This document shows, piece after piece, positions 5,096 through 13,649 of a stretch of DNA of 42,834 bases. Within the stretch, counting starts at the first letter, position 1; each line of letters starts with the position of its first letter. The notes under the pieces were generated by a model that did not search any database, was not told the origin of the DNA, and was given only the letters and a program-made list of their open reading frames with translations. The position numbers and the translations under genes were made by a program. This stretch comes from Streptomyces sp. NBC_00377. Its GTDB lineage: Bacteria > Actinomycetota > Actinomycetes > Streptomycetales > Streptomycetaceae. The stretch is from positions 1 through 42,834 of the forward strand of contig NZ_CP107959.1 in assembly GCF_036075115.1 (NCBI RefSeq), read 5' to 3'.

Positions 5096-7561
5096 TTGCC
5101 TCAGACCGGTGTGTCATCGGCGCTTTATCAACAAGGCGACCTGTTCCCTGCCGCCGCCACGCCCGCATTCCCCCCTGTGACCGTACGACGGACAGGGGTT
5201 TCTAGCGTGCACACGCTAGAACTGTCAGCGCAGGTCAGGCCACTTGCGCGGTTCCTCAGCGAGCTGTCCCCGCGTGCCCGCGTGCGGGCCGCCGCCGGGA
5301 CGTCCGGCGCATGGCGGAACGTCTACCCGGACACCGTGGCGGTAGCCGAGGTGGAGCCGGACCGGCCGGTGGCGATGTACCTCACACGCGCCGCCCGGGG
5401 CGCGTACCGCTTCACGCTGGTCGTACTGGACTGCGACGCCAAGCGCGTGTCTGCCGCCCAAGTCGCCGCCGATACCGAGCTGTTGGCCGCCGCCGCCCGC
5501 GCCGAGGGCATCGAGCCCGTACCCACCCAGTCCGGCCCCAACGGAGGCCGCCACGTGTGGACCGGGTGCGCCGAAGGGGTGCCCGTCGCCACGGTGAGCA
5601 GGATCGCCCGCGCCGCCCGCTCGCTGTGCCCGTCCGTGGACATCGCGCCCCTGATGAACCCGAAGGCCGGCGCGGTCCGCCCGCCCGGCGCCGCCCACCG
5701 CCACGGCGGGTACAACGAGTTGACCGCACACACCATCGAGCAGGCGGTGAAGGCCCTCGGCTCCGCCTCGGCACCGGCCGAGGCGTTCGAGCGCCTGGCC
5801 GTCCGGCTGGAGTCGATGGCCGCCGCCCGCATCGTCGAGCGGCCCACGAGGACCACCCCGGCCGCCGCCAACCGCCGAGCCGTCGAGGGCGACGAGCACC
5901 AGGACCAGGACGGCGCCGTACCGCCGTCGATCCAGCAGCGCGGGCCGATCATGCGCCCCGTCATCGCCGACGCGGCCGGGTGCCCGCAGCTCGCCGTACC
6001 GTGGCGCCCCCTCGGCGAGCGCGCCATGAGGGGACTCCGGCGGAAACTGACGCGCCGTCACGACCACTCGCAGCAGACCCACGCCCCCGCCCGATCCATG
6101 GCCCTGGCCGGATGGACGCAGGCCGAAGGGCTCGCCGTGGTGCGCGACGCCCAGTCGTCGCCCGCACTGGAATGGCTCCGCACCGAGCGCCAGCCGGACG
6201 GCACCCGCACCCCCCGCGCAGAGGAGGACACCGCCCGCCTGTGGGCCCGAGTGTGGTGGCTCGCCGTCCAGGACGCCGCCCGGATGCCCCGCAGGCCCGA
6301 GGACGACGGCGGCCGTCACGAGCGGACCGCCGCCGAGGTGGCCGTGGTCGACCTGTTCGCCCGGATGCAGGCCGCCGGCCCCGCACGGTGGGGACGGGAG
6401 TCCGGCCCGGCAGACGCCGCGATCCTGGCCGCCCTGGCCTGGCTGATGCTCACCGCCGGTACAACCGACGTGAGCGCCAACGTCCGCCGCCTCGGCGTAC
6501 TCGCCGGATACAGCCGCCAGACGGCCGCCCTGGCTCTGTGGCGCCTCATCCGGGACGGATGGCTCACCGTCACCGCCGAGGCCGAGCGCAGGGCAGGCAA
6601 GGCCCGCCGGGTGACCCTGGCGACCGAGCACGAGTGCCCCGACCACGACGGCCACCGATGCGCCATCTACCAGCCCACCGACAACGTTTCACCAGTTCAC
6701 ACGGGGTCGGACAGAAGGCGGAACGCCGCCGCGCCCCCCGCCCCCCCGGTCGACTTCCCCGCCTACGTCCGCGCCCTGATCACCCACCAGCAAGCCGACG
6801 TATGGCACTCCCTCGGCCACCACGCAGCGCGCACCCTCCGGGCGATCCACCAGCAGGACCGGCCCACCCTGGCCCACCTGATGACCACCACCGGCTACGG
6901 CCGCCGCGCCACCCTCCGGCACCTCCACCAGCTCCAGGCCCTCCAGCTCGCCACCACCGCCCGCCCCCGCCGAGGAACGCCCACGTACGCCACCACGGGC
7001 CGCCCGCTCTACCAGGCCGCCCAGGAGACCGGCACCGCCGGACGCGTCGCAGGCATGGCCGCAGACGCCCGCGTGGACCAGGTCGTCAACGAGTGGTGGT
7101 CGGCCGAGGAGGAGTGGAGCGCGCTGCCCCGCCAGGCCAAGCGAGCCCGCGGATTCCGCCCCGGCCCGGATCAGATCGTCATCCCCGGCCTGGCCCCCGG
7201 CGCCCGCGCCTACCCGCGCCACCGCGACGGCCGCCCCGACCACCGCCGCGCCCGCCAGATCGAGGCCCAGCGCATCAACGCCAGCGGCCTACTCGCCCAC
7301 GCCCAGCAGCTCGCCCAGGCCGGACACCTCATCGACCCCGCCCACCTCAGCGCCACCGGAGCTGAGCAGCTCCAGCCCTGCCGCCGGAGCCGCGCCGTCC
7401 TCCCCGCCCGCCAGCACTGTTCCCACTGCCACGCCGCCCCCGGCGAACCGTGCGCGACTTGGCGAGGCACCCGCGCCGCCGAGTGGCACACCAGCCGTCG
7501 AGCAGCCGCCCAGCGAGCCGCCGAGGACCCGACACGCAGAGAGCAGCAGAACAGCGCGTGA
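5096..7561 (+). CDS. PrimPol-type plasmid replication protein with C-terminal zinc finger
   Basis: 821 residues if read from TTG 5096. The start is uncertain: GTG 5111 and GTG 5177 are alternatives, none with a good ribosome binding site, and the 16-bp palindrome at 5203 lies inside the frame. An archaeo-eukaryotic primase/polymerase fold is indicated by LDCDAK (Asp112, Asp114), SGPNGGRHVW (His153) and a third acidic position near Asp182, followed by RPPGAAHRHGG, as in replication proteins of actinomycete plasmids. The middle has winged-helix-like segments (about 450-500 and 585-620). The C-terminus has a zinc finger, CxxC-x7-C-x11-H (Cys775, 778, 786, His798), also present in the plasmid's resolvase. 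Residues 262-273 contain the EGDEHQDQD motif that matches the dispersed DNA repeat. It probably initiates and primes replication. Confidence 0.75.
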   Translation: MPQTGVSSALYQQGDLFPAAATPAFPPVTVRRTGVSSVHTLELSAQVRPLARFLSELSPRARVRAAAGTSGAWRNVYPDTVAVAEVEPDRPVAMYLTRAARGAYRFTLVVLDCDAKRVSAAQVAADTELLAAAARAEGIEPVPTQSGPNGGRHVWTGCAEGVPVATVSRIARAARSLCPSVDIAPLMNPKAGAVRPPGAAHRHGGYNELTAHTIEQAVKALGSASAPAEAFERLAVRLESMAAARIVERPTRTTPAAANRRAVEGDEHQDQDGAVPPSIQQRGPIMRPVIADAAGCPQLAVPWRPLGERAMRGLRRKLTRRHDHSQQTHAPARSMALAGWTQAEGLAVVRDAQSSPALEWLRTERQPDGTRTPRAEEDTARLWARVWWLAVQDAARMPRRPEDDGGRHERTAAEVAVVDLFARMQAAGPARWGRESGPADAAILAALAWLMLTAGTTDVSANVRRLGVLAGYSRQTAALALWRLIRDGWLTVTAEAERRAGKARRVTLATEHECPDHDGHRCAIYQPTDNVSPVHTGSDRRRNAAAPPAPPVDFPAYVRALITHQQADVWHSLGHHAARTLRAIHQQDRPTLAHLMTTTGYGRRATLRHLHQLQALQLATTARPRRGTPTYATTGRPLYQAAQETGTAGRVAGMAADARVDQVVNEWWSAEEEWSALPRQAKRARGFRPGPDQIVIPGLAPGARAYPRHRDGRPDHRRARQIEAQRINASGLLAHAQQLAQAGHLIDPAHLSATGAEQLQPCRRSRAVLPARQHCSHCHAAPGEPCATWRGTRAAEWHTSRRAAAQRAAEDPTRREQQNSA
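5203..5218. promoter_or_regulatory. 16-bp palindrome, site 3
   Basis: TAGCGTGCACACGCTA followed by GAACTGTC, an extension shared with site 4. It lies within or just before the start of the replication gene, so a bound protein could repress replication or mark the true start as downstream. Confidence 0.75.
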
Positions 7562-7932
7562 GCCGCCCCCAGAGGCGGTAGAGTCGTCGCCACGGCGGAA
7601 CAGAGCCGGGCACCCGACCACCACGGCGGAGAAGCCCAGAAAACCGATCCGCCGGACCGGCAGCCCCAGCCGAACCGCCCACCGGGCGGACGAGCCGGCC
7701 CCCGCTTCGCGGGACCGCGCCAAGGCCAGGGAAACCTAGCGTGCACACGCTAGAACTGTCGTCACGGGCACCGCCCGACCGCAGCGGCCACAGCCGCCGG
7801 TGGGGGCGGAGCCCCCGAGCAGGACCAGGCGGCGAGAAGCCGGCCACCACCCCAGGAAATTGGCGCCCTCTTGCCAATGCGGTAATTACTGGAATACTAG
7901 AAACAGTAATCCAGAAATGATAGGCTGAGGTC
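7562..7932. promoter_or_regulatory. Spacer with palindrome site 4 and likely promoter of the 7933 operon
   Basis: Palindrome TAGCGTGCACACGCTA lies at 7737-7752. Further right, an AT-richer stretch carries two inverted repeats, ATTGGC...GCCAAT (7859-7864/7873-7878) and ATTACTG...CAGTAAT (7885-7891/7904-7910). A promoter is plausible with -35 TTGCCA (7871-7876) and -10 at ATACTAG (about 7894-7900); the inverted repeats would then overlap the polymerase site as operators. No gene is seen in the rest. Confidence 0.55.
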
Positions 7933-9117
7933 ATGACGCAGACCGCCGAGACAAACCGGGATCCCTACGCGTACCGCTACCGGGTCGAGGGCCGGGTGCC
8001 CGCCAGCCCGTACACCGGACCCCTGGCCGAGCCCGAGGGCCGCATGGGCATCGACGGCACGGCCGTCCTCACGGTGCGGGTGCGCGACGCGGGCCAGCAC
8101 GGCGCCGCCCGCCGCGAGGCCGCCGAGAGCCTGGCGTGGGGGTACGGCGTCCGCACCCGCCGGGTGTACGCCGATCTGCTGGCCGGCCGACTCGACCGGC
8201 ACGCGTTGCGGATCGAGGGCGACCCGCTTGCCGTCGCCCGGTTCGCCGCCGACCTCCCCGGGTTGCTCGCCGCCATCGAGGCCGCCGCTACCGCGATGAT
8301 GCGCCGACTCGCCGGATGGATGCGCGACTCGGCCCACGGCCAGCGGTGGACCGAGTACCACGGCCCGCAGGACTGGCGGACCGAGCGCCGACACTGGCGC
8401 CGCGCGTTCATCCGGCACCTGGCCGCGTACGTCGGCCCCTACGCGCCTCAGGTCGACGCGCCGATGCCGGATTGGTCCGAGGACTGGTTGGGGATCCCGT
8501 CCCGGATCGCCCAGGCCTTCGCCCGCACCATCGACACCGAGGCCGTGCGCGACCACATGGCCGAGGCCCTGATCTTCGCCCAGGCCGTCACCGCCGAGCC
8601 CCGCGCCATCGAGCCGACGCGGGAACCCCGCACCCGGTACGCCAGCGTGTACGACGCGATCCACGCCCCGCAGGAGTACAGCCAGGAACTCGGCGACGTG
8701 GTGACGACGTACGGCCCCGACCCGGACGCCGGCACCGAGCTGGAGACCGCGCCCGCCGCCGTCGCCGTCGAGGACGACGAGCACGAGGACGACGGGACGG
8801 ACGGCCAGGTGACGGCGGTCGCCGCCGAGGCCCGCGCCGAGCTCACGGAGGCGACCCGCGCGCCGCAGGTCAGCGCGTCGCCCACGGGCCGCCCGGAACC
8901 GGATCGAGTGGCGGACGCCGTGCGGATTGTCCGTCGCCACCGTCCGTACGGCAGCATCAGGACCCACAGCAGCCCGCAGGCCCGCGCCCGGGGCCGACTC
9001 AGGCCGCCCCAGCGAGCCACCCAGGCCGCCCCAGCGACCCGCCCCACCAGGAAGGCCACCCCGCCCGTGACCGCCGACCGCCGCACTCACGCCACCCTCA
9101 CGGGAGGGCACCGATGA
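7933..9117 (+). CDS. Unknown protein, 394 aa, first gene of a two-gene operon
   Basis: ATG 7933, with GGCTGAGG upstream. I do not recognise the family. The N-terminal 250 residues look like a folded alpha/beta domain with many Trp and Arg, including WTEYHGPQDW and an Arg/Trp-rich helix around residues 135-165. A linker at about 278-290 carries VEDDEHEDDG, matching the dispersed DNA repeat in the same frame as in the other genes. The last third is basic, Pro/Ala/Thr-rich and probably disordered. It overlaps the next gene by ATGA (9114-9117), so the two are translationally coupled. Position after the replication gene suggests replication or maintenance, with no direct evidence. Confidence 0.7.
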   Translation: MTQTAETNRDPYAYRYRVEGRVPASPYTGPLAEPEGRMGIDGTAVLTVRVRDAGQHGAARREAAESLAWGYGVRTRRVYADLLAGRLDRHALRIEGDPLAVARFAADLPGLLAAIEAAATAMMRRLAGWMRDSAHGQRWTEYHGPQDWRTERRHWRRAFIRHLAAYVGPYAPQVDAPMPDWSEDWLGIPSRIAQAFARTIDTEAVRDHMAEALIFAQAVTAEPRAIEPTREPRTRYASVYDAIHAPQEYSQELGDVVTTYGPDPDAGTELETAPAAVAVEDDEHEDDGTDGQVTAVAAEARAELTEATRAPQVSASPTGRPEPDRVADAVRIVRRHRPYGSIRTHSSPQARARGRLRPPQRATQAAPATRPTRKATPPVTADRRTHATLTGGHR

Positions 9118-10598
9118 CCACCGTCCTTGACGCCGACGACGAGCACCAGGACCACGGGGACGACGAGGAAGAGGCGCCGTACGGCTACTGGCCGGAGCCG
9201 TGCGCCAACTGCGGCAAACTGATCCCCCGGGCCAAGCCAGCCGGAGCCGGCCGACCGCCCGAATACTGCGACAGCACCTGTCAGAACGAGCGCAAGGCCG
9301 CCCGCGCCCGCGAGCGCAACGCGCCAGGCCTCCCCGGGCAAATCCTCCGCGTGGAGGAGACCGTCACGAGGATGGAACAGGTCACCGCAGACATGCGGTT
9401 GGAGCTGTCGAAAATCAACAGCCCCGAGGGCATCGAGGCCCGTCTAGCGGCAGCTCGCGCGGCCAACGCCAACGATGTGGCACAGGCCAACCAGCAGACC
9501 GTACGGGCACAGGCGGACGCCGCCGCCGCCCGCTCGGAGGCGTCACAGGCCCGCGCGGACCGGGAGGCCGCCGAGGCTGCCGCCGAGCGTGACCGCGCCG
9601 AGCGCGAGGCCGCCGACGATGCCCGGGAAGTGGCCGAGCAGAAGGCCCGCGATGCCGAGCGCCGCCGGGCCCAGGCGGAGAGGAACGCGGCGGACGCAGC
9701 AGCCGCCCAGCAGCTCGCCGAGGAGGAACGCGCCGCCGCCACCGACCGGGCCGACCACGCCGGCCGCGAAGCCGCCGAGGCGATCGAGCAGCGCGACACC
9801 GCCACCGAGCAGCGCGACCAGGCCCGCCAGGAGGCCGCCGCCGCCCAGGCCCGCGCCGAGGCCGCCGCGCGGGAACGGGACCGCGCCGAGGCACGGGCGC
9901 GCGAGGCCGAGAGTGCACGCGAGGCCGCCGAGCGGGAGAGGGACGGCGCCCGCCACGAGGCGGCACAGGCCGCTGTCGAGGTGATGGAGGCTCTGAGGGC
10001 TCAGCAACTCGCCGAAGAACGAGCCCGTCAGGCGGAGGTGGAAAAAAAGGAGTTCGAGGCCGGATACGCCCGAGCGCTCGCCGAGACAAAGCAGGCCCGG
10101 CAAGAGCGCGATCAAGCCGCCGCGCAGACCACCGAGGCCAGCCGCCAGCGCACGGCGGCCGAGCAGCGTGAGGCCAGGGCCGAGGAAGCCCGTACGCAGG
10201 CGGAGAACCGCGCGGATCGGGCCGAACAGCGGGCAGACACGCGTATTGGCCAGGCCGAGAAGCGCCGGGACGAGATTGCCGCACAGCTCACCACCGAGCA
10301 GGAGGAGCGGCGCAGGGTGGAGCGGGACAAGGGCGCCGCAGAACAGCGTGCGGTCGACGCCGAGCAGCGCGCCGAACGGGTCAAGGCCACCGCGGATCGA
10401 CTCGCAAACGAATTGCGTGCCCGCGACGAGGAGGCAGCCCGGTTGCGCGCCGAGATCGTGGCACTCTCACAGGCCAAGAAGCCGGCACGCCGGGGAGGCA
10501 AGAGGACGGCCGAGGAGGAGGCGCCCCCGGAGCCGATTCCCGGGCAGACCGCCGTACCGCTGCCGGGTGAGGAGCCGGAGGGCGAGACCGGAAACTGA
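9114..10598 (+). CDS. Zinc-cluster protein with very long coiled coil (KfrA-like in shape)
   Basis: 494 residues from ATG 9114, with GGGAGGG upstream; the longer frame from 8136 is a shadow of the previous gene. Residues 6-20 are acidic and begin DADDEHQDHGDD (the dispersed repeat motif again). A putative zinc cluster uses Cys30, Cys33, Cys52 and Cys56. Residues about 70-460 are an almost unbroken Ala/Glu/Arg-rich coiled coil, followed by a basic KKPARRGGKR patch and an acidic tail. The shape, a small N-terminal DNA-binding-type domain plus a long coiled coil, resembles plasmid KfrA proteins that support stable inheritance, but there is no clear sequence relation. A strong terminator follows. 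Confidence 0.75.
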   Translation: MTTVLDADDEHQDHGDDEEEAPYGYWPEPCANCGKLIPRAKPAGAGRPPEYCDSTCQNERKAARARERNAPGLPGQILRVEETVTRMEQVTADMRLELSKINSPEGIEARLAAARAANANDVAQANQQTVRAQADAAAARSEASQARADREAAEAAAERDRAEREAADDAREVAEQKARDAERRRAQAERNAADAAAAQQLAEEERAAATDRADHAGREAAEAIEQRDTATEQRDQARQEAAAAQARAEAAARERDRAEARAREAESAREAAERERDGARHEAAQAAVEVMEALRAQQLAEERARQAEVEKKEFEAGYARALAETKQARQERDQAAAQTTEASRQRTAAEQREARAEEARTQAENRADRAEQRADTRIGQAEKRRDEIAAQLTTEQEERRRVERDKGAAEQRAVDAEQRAERVKATADRLANELRARDEEAARLRAEIVALSQAKKPARRGGKRTAEEEAPPEPIPGQTAVPLPGEEPEGETGN

Positions 10599-10628
10599 CC
10601 CACAGCGACGAGCACCAGGCGGTGACGT

Positions 10629-10657
10629 GTGCCCCCCGGCCAAACGCCGGGGGGCAC
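10629..10657 (+). terminator. Terminator of the 7933-10598 operon
   Basis: Perfect 12-bp stem GTGCCCCCCGGC / GCCGGGGGGCAC with a 5-nt loop, no T run. The core GCGACGAGCACCAGG of the dispersed repeat lies just before it (10605-10619). Confidence 0.7.
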
Positions 10658-10719
10658 GGTCATGCCCGCAGGAATACACCGGATCGCGGCGTTGAATGCC
10701 GGCCCTGCCGGAGCGCATT

Positions 10720-10735
10720 TAGCGTGTGCACGCTA
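10720..10735. promoter_or_regulatory. 16-bp palindrome, site 5
   Basis: TAGCGTGTGCACGCTA in the spacer between the convergent 9114 and 11103 genes. Confidence 0.8.
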
Positions 10736-10791
10736 GCCCAAGGTGCGCGGCTGGACGGTCGACCTCGGCCACAATGCTGCCCGGCGGGGGC

Positions 10792-11060
10792 GGTTCCCTC
10801 CTCGGTCGGACAGCTCGCCCGAACCCGGGTTCTGTGGGGGCCGCCAGGCTCGCGCTTGCGCGACCCGCGTAGCGGGCTTGGCCTGGCGGCCCCCACAGGT
10901 TCCGGGTACGCCCTTGGGGGGCCGATCGAGGAGGGAACCGCCCCCGCCCCCCGACAGCAACCACCCACCATGCCGCACCCGAAAAATCAACCCCCCACCC
11001 CCTCCGAGAGAGGACCGGGGGTGTGGGGGCAGCGCCCCCACCAGCACCCACAGACCGGCG
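10792..11060. repeat. Structured palindromic element, copy B (inverted)
   Basis: Same architecture as copies A and C, but in opposite orientation and diverged. A 148-bp palindrome (10,792-10,939) has an 18-bp perfect inner stem (10,832-10,849 with 10,881-10,898). The 31-nt centre (10,850-10,880) is the exact reverse complement of the centre of copy A. A GTGGGGGC-AGC-GCCCCCAC hairpin follows at 11,023-11,041. The 10,736-11,102 stretch has no gene. Confidence 0.7.
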
Positions 11061-11102
11061 GAAAATACGAATGCTCGCCCCGAGCACAGCAGGGAAAGCC
11101 CG

Positions 11103-12209
11103 TCAGTACCCGTACCGGTCGTAACCGTCGTCCCCGTCGTCCTCCGACCAGGGACCGCGCTCCGACTCAGGCAGTCGAGGAGCCGTGCCGTCCGCCAGCT
11201 CGCGCAGCAGCCGAGCCGCGCCGACCGCATCCGAGGGCGCCCGATGATCCCCGTACGGGAGTCTCTGCCACGTGTAGCTCTGCCAATACGGATGCCACTG
11301 CCCGTACCACTCGGCATACGGGTGCATCAGGTCTGCCCAGCGCGCCCGCCCGAGCCACGTCCGTGTGTACTCCACCGCCTCGGCGCCGACCAGGCCGACG
11401 ACCGTACGCGCGTGCCGATGTACCTCCCGAGCGATGCTGTTCAGGTCGTACCCGAGGTTGTAAACCACAACCGTGCGCCCCTGGATCGCCCGCCCCAAGG
11501 TGTCCATCACGTCCGAGAAAATCGGCGCCTCGGCCTCGGCCAGAGTGTCCGCTGTGATGCCGTGCACCTTGACCGCGCCAGCGGCGAGGGGCGCCCTGGG
11601 ATCTACCAGCGAGGACAGGACAGGGACGCCGTCACCGTCGCACACGCCCAGTTCCAGGACCCAACGGTGAAGGTCGGTCGACTCCGTATCGAGCACGACG
11701 ACCGGCCCGGAGTCGAGCAGGGCCGCCGCCCATTCCTGCGGTCCGAGAGGCGTTGTCGGCAGTACCCCAGGCAGAGTTTCCCGCAGGACCGGAGCGAGCG
11801 CCGGCAGATCCACGGCGTCGCGTGCCTCAGCCCGGAACCGGCGGCACGGGGCACAGGTTCCAGTCTCCCCGACGTCCGGTCGACCGTCATCGTTCACCAG
11901 CTCGCCGCAGTCGAAGCACCGCCATGCGTGCAGCACGAACCGGGCCCGCGCGAGCGCTGCAAGCTGGGGAGCACTCGCCACCCGCTTAGGCCGGGCGCCC
12001 AGTTTGCGGTACAGAGGCGCATAACCCGTCTGCCCGTAGTACCGCCAGTACGCGTACGCCCTCGGCCGCTGCCGAGGCGCGACCGCCAGGCCCTCCCGCT
12101 TGAGTTGCCGAGGCGTGAGCAGGCCCGGGGGAAGGTCCCAGAACCGGTACACCGTCAGGCCGCGATACGTCCCGTACACCGCGTGCTTACTGGCCGCTTT
12201 TACAGGCAC
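11103..12209 (-). CDS. RRQRL-type zinc-binding domain fused to a DEDDh 3'-5' exonuclease
   Basis: 368 residues from GTG 12,209, with AAAGGGG upstream. The N-terminal part (WDLPPGLLTPRQLKREGL at about 24-41, APRQRP at 44-49) matches the actinobacterial RRQRL-motif zinc-binding proteins, with Cys98/Cys101 and Cys119/Cys122 as a likely zinc site. The C-terminal half is a DnaQ-type exonuclease: LDTEST (Asp174, Glu176), YNLGYD (Asn251 to Asp255) and HRAPSDA (His322, Asp327), giving the DEDDh set complete. It is probably active on single-stranded or mispaired 3' DNA ends. The fusion is unusual; the nucleic acid target and its role in plasmid replication, transfer or defence are not shown by the sequence. 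Confidence 0.8.
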   Translation of the reverse strand: MPVKAASKHAVYGTYRGLTVYRFWDLPPGLLTPRQLKREGLAVAPRQRPRAYAYWRYYGQTGYAPLYRKLGARPKRVASAPQLAALARARFVLHAWRCFDCGELVNDDGRPDVGETGTCAPCRRFRAEARDAVDLPALAPVLRETLPGVLPTTPLGPQEWAAALLDSGPVVVLDTESTDLHRWVLELGVCDGDGVPVLSSLVDPRAPLAAGAVKVHGITADTLAEAEAPIFSDVMDTLGRAIQGRTVVVYNLGYDLNSIAREVHRHARTVVGLVGAEAVEYTRTWLGRARWADLMHPYAEWYGQWHPYWQSYTWQRLPYGDHRAPSDAVGAARLLRELADGTAPRLPESERGPWSEDDGDDGYDRYGY

Positions 12210-12378
12210 TGAGAACCCCTTTCCGATTACCGACGAGGAGAATGTTACACACTATCCACGTGCCATAAACGAGCTAAGAGAATTGGCTCTGAGATAGGAA
12301 TTTGGCCATTTGGCGCCGGAATGCAATCTAACTACCTTGTTAAAAAGCGCACCGGATTTATCCGCTCGGATCCCGGTG
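12210..12378. promoter_or_regulatory. AT-richer promoter region for the exonuclease gene, with palindrome TAACTACC-TTGTTA
   Basis: On the minus strand, TTTATG, 16 bp, TAACAT is a plausible promoter for the 12,209 gene. TAACTACCTTGTTA (12,329-12,342) nearly repeats the palindrome at 12,961-12,974, so the same protein may bind both ends of the 12,379-12,957 gene. Confidence 0.5.
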
Positions 12379-12957
12379 TCATCCACTGCTCAGAAGTGTG
12401 GCGATGGACTCCCGTGCGATGCGGCCCACGGTGTAGATCTGCCCCTGTAGTTCGAGCTTGCGTGCACGTGCTTGCTTGGAGCGCGAGGGCCGGAGGCCGA
12501 TGAGGTTTTCCCGATGCAGTGCGGTGACCACTGGTTCACTCACTCGATAGGCAGCGAGCCGGGCGCCGTCGACAACATCGGCCGCGATGTCCAGCATCAG
12601 TTTTGCCCCGAAGTGCTCATTGGGTGTGCCCGGTCTACGACCCGACAGCCGTTGTGCCTGTGCTTCCTCGGCAGTGAACGGGAGCCAAGGGCCGGCCAGG
12701 TCAGGCAGAGCGAGCCGGGCCCGCATGGCTGTCTCTGTGAGCAGGCCCATCCGTGGCCACAGATCCGGCCGCAATGTGAGCACGGATACTCGAATTTCCT
12801 CGGGGGTCGGCTCGCTCGGATGCAGTCCGATCCGCCGCCTTTCCTCGGCGAGCCATCGCCACTCGGCCTTGTCGTTTTCTCCCGCAAGCCGAGCCAACCC
12901 GGCAGCTTGCGAAGGGTCGAGCCAAACGAGCGTGTTGACTTTCGCGACAGCATTCAT
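12379..12957 (-). CDS. Unknown protein, 192 aa, possible DNA-binding protein
   Basis: ATG 12,957. It lies in a less GC-rich patch, and I consider it real because the minus frame shows ordered composition (repeated PxxxxG and helix patterns) while the opposite frames do not. Residues 85-125 include WLPFTAEEAQAQRLSGRRPGT, and the C-terminus (about 150-192) is basic. No family is recognised. A near-perfect palindrome, TAACTACCTAGTTA, lies directly upstream of its start and a second copy lies beyond its end, which suggests autoregulation by this protein or by its neighbour at 13,033-13,359. Confidence 0.65.
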   Translation of the reverse strand: MNAVAKVNTLVWLDPSQAAGLARLAGENDKAEWRWLAEERRRIGLHPSEPTPEEIRVSVLTLRPDLWPRMGLLTETAMRARLALPDLAGPWLPFTAEEAQAQRLSGRRPGTPNEHFGAKLMLDIAADVVDGARLAAYRVSEPVVTALHRENLIGLRPSRSKQARARKLELQGQIYTVGRIARESIATLLSSG

Positions 12958-12960
12958 TGG

Positions 12961-12974
12961 TAACTACCTAGTTA
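12961..12974. promoter_or_regulatory. Palindrome TAACTACCTAGTTA upstream of the 12,957 gene
   Basis: 6-bp arms TAACTA/TAGTTA around CC, 3 bp upstream of the minus-strand start codon. The partner is at 12,329-12,342. A looser relative (CCAACTACC...GTTAGTGG) lies in the candidate oriT. Confidence 0.55.
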
Positions 12975-13032
12975 GAAGTCCACCCCCTCTGACACCGCCA
13001 TGAAGCGGGCCGGAGGGGGTGGGATTGAGAGA

Positions 13033-13359
13033 TCAGGACGAGGTGGTTTCGGTGACGTCCTCGGCCCCGGAGCGGGTGCGGCGAGTGCGGGAGCCCTTGG
13101 GCCGGCCTGGAAGCCGTCGGGTGGGTTCCTCGGCACCCATCCGACGGAGTTCGTCCGCAGTCCAGCCCGCAGCGGACGCCGCCGCGTATGCAGCGCTGTA
13201 TTCCTTATCGGCACTGTCCACCAGTGCTTGCAGCCGCTTCCGCTCGGCAATGGACGACGCCAGCGGCTTGATCACCTCCAGTCGTGAGGCGAGCATGGTT
13301 TCCGCTGTGGTCAGCATGGGCGACGAGGGGTCGCCGGAAGGTGTGGTCATGCCCGCCAT
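13033..13359 (-). CDS. Small basic protein with AT-hook-like tail, 108 aa
   Basis: It starts at ATG 13,359 or 13,350. The first 60 residues are helical (LASRLEVIKPLASSIAERKR), followed by the YAAASAAGWTADELRRMG helix pair, then a basic tail with RLPGRPKGSRTRRTR, which contains a GRPKG AT-hook-like core. I recall similar small proteins encoded beside actinomycete mobilization genes, but cannot name the family. It is transcribed away from mobC, with the candidate oriT between them, a position typical of auxiliary relaxosome or regulatory proteins. DNA binding through the tail is inference. Confidence 0.7.
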   Translation of the reverse strand: MAGMTTPSGDPSSPMLTTAETMLASRLEVIKPLASSIAERKRLQALVDSADKEYSAAYAAASAAGWTADELRRMGAEEPTRRLPGRPKGSRTRRTRSGAEDVTETTSS

Positions 13360-13416
13360 AGTAGCGGCCGACGTCCGCCGAGCACACGGGATCTTCCGCC
13401 GTCAGGCGACTTGAGG

Positions 13417-13595
13417 GATGGGGTCCGGGGGGAACATCCCCCCGGACCCCATCGCGGCGGAGCCGCGAGCCGCCCTAGAAGCCCGGCACCCCAGCCAACT
13501 ACCCTCCTACGTCGGAGCAAGTTAGTGGTTATTGTTCCAATAATCAGCACGGCGGCCCCTGCCTCGCTATGCTCGTCGGATCGGGGCCGCCTTTT
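13417..13595. other. Candidate origin of transfer (oriT) / mob promoter region
   Basis: The spacer between the divergent 13,359 and 13,650 genes holds a perfect 16-bp stem (13,417-13,432 with 13,438-13,453, loop AACAT), a CGCGGC-GGA-GCCGCG hairpin (13,453-13,467), an AT-richer segment with TTATTG-TTC-CAATAA (13,529-13,543), and a GGCGGCCCC...GGGGCCGCC stem followed by TTTT (13,551-13,595). Dense structure next to mobC and the relaxase gene is typical of oriT; the nick site cannot be read from sequence alone. The last hairpin could also attenuate mobC transcription. Confidence 0.55.
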
Positions 13596-13649
13596 CGGTC
13601 CGGGCACGGACCGATGGTTGGGGCTGTCCCTCGAACGGGAACAGGGGAA

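Noticed and set aside
8136..9113. N-terminal extension of the coiled-coil gene
   Set aside because: It lies in another frame of the 7933 gene; ATG 9114 has a good ribosome binding site and overlaps the previous stop.
10719..11317. Minus-strand frames across copy B of the structured element
   Set aside because: They are produced by the palindrome and overlap the exonuclease gene in a wrong frame.
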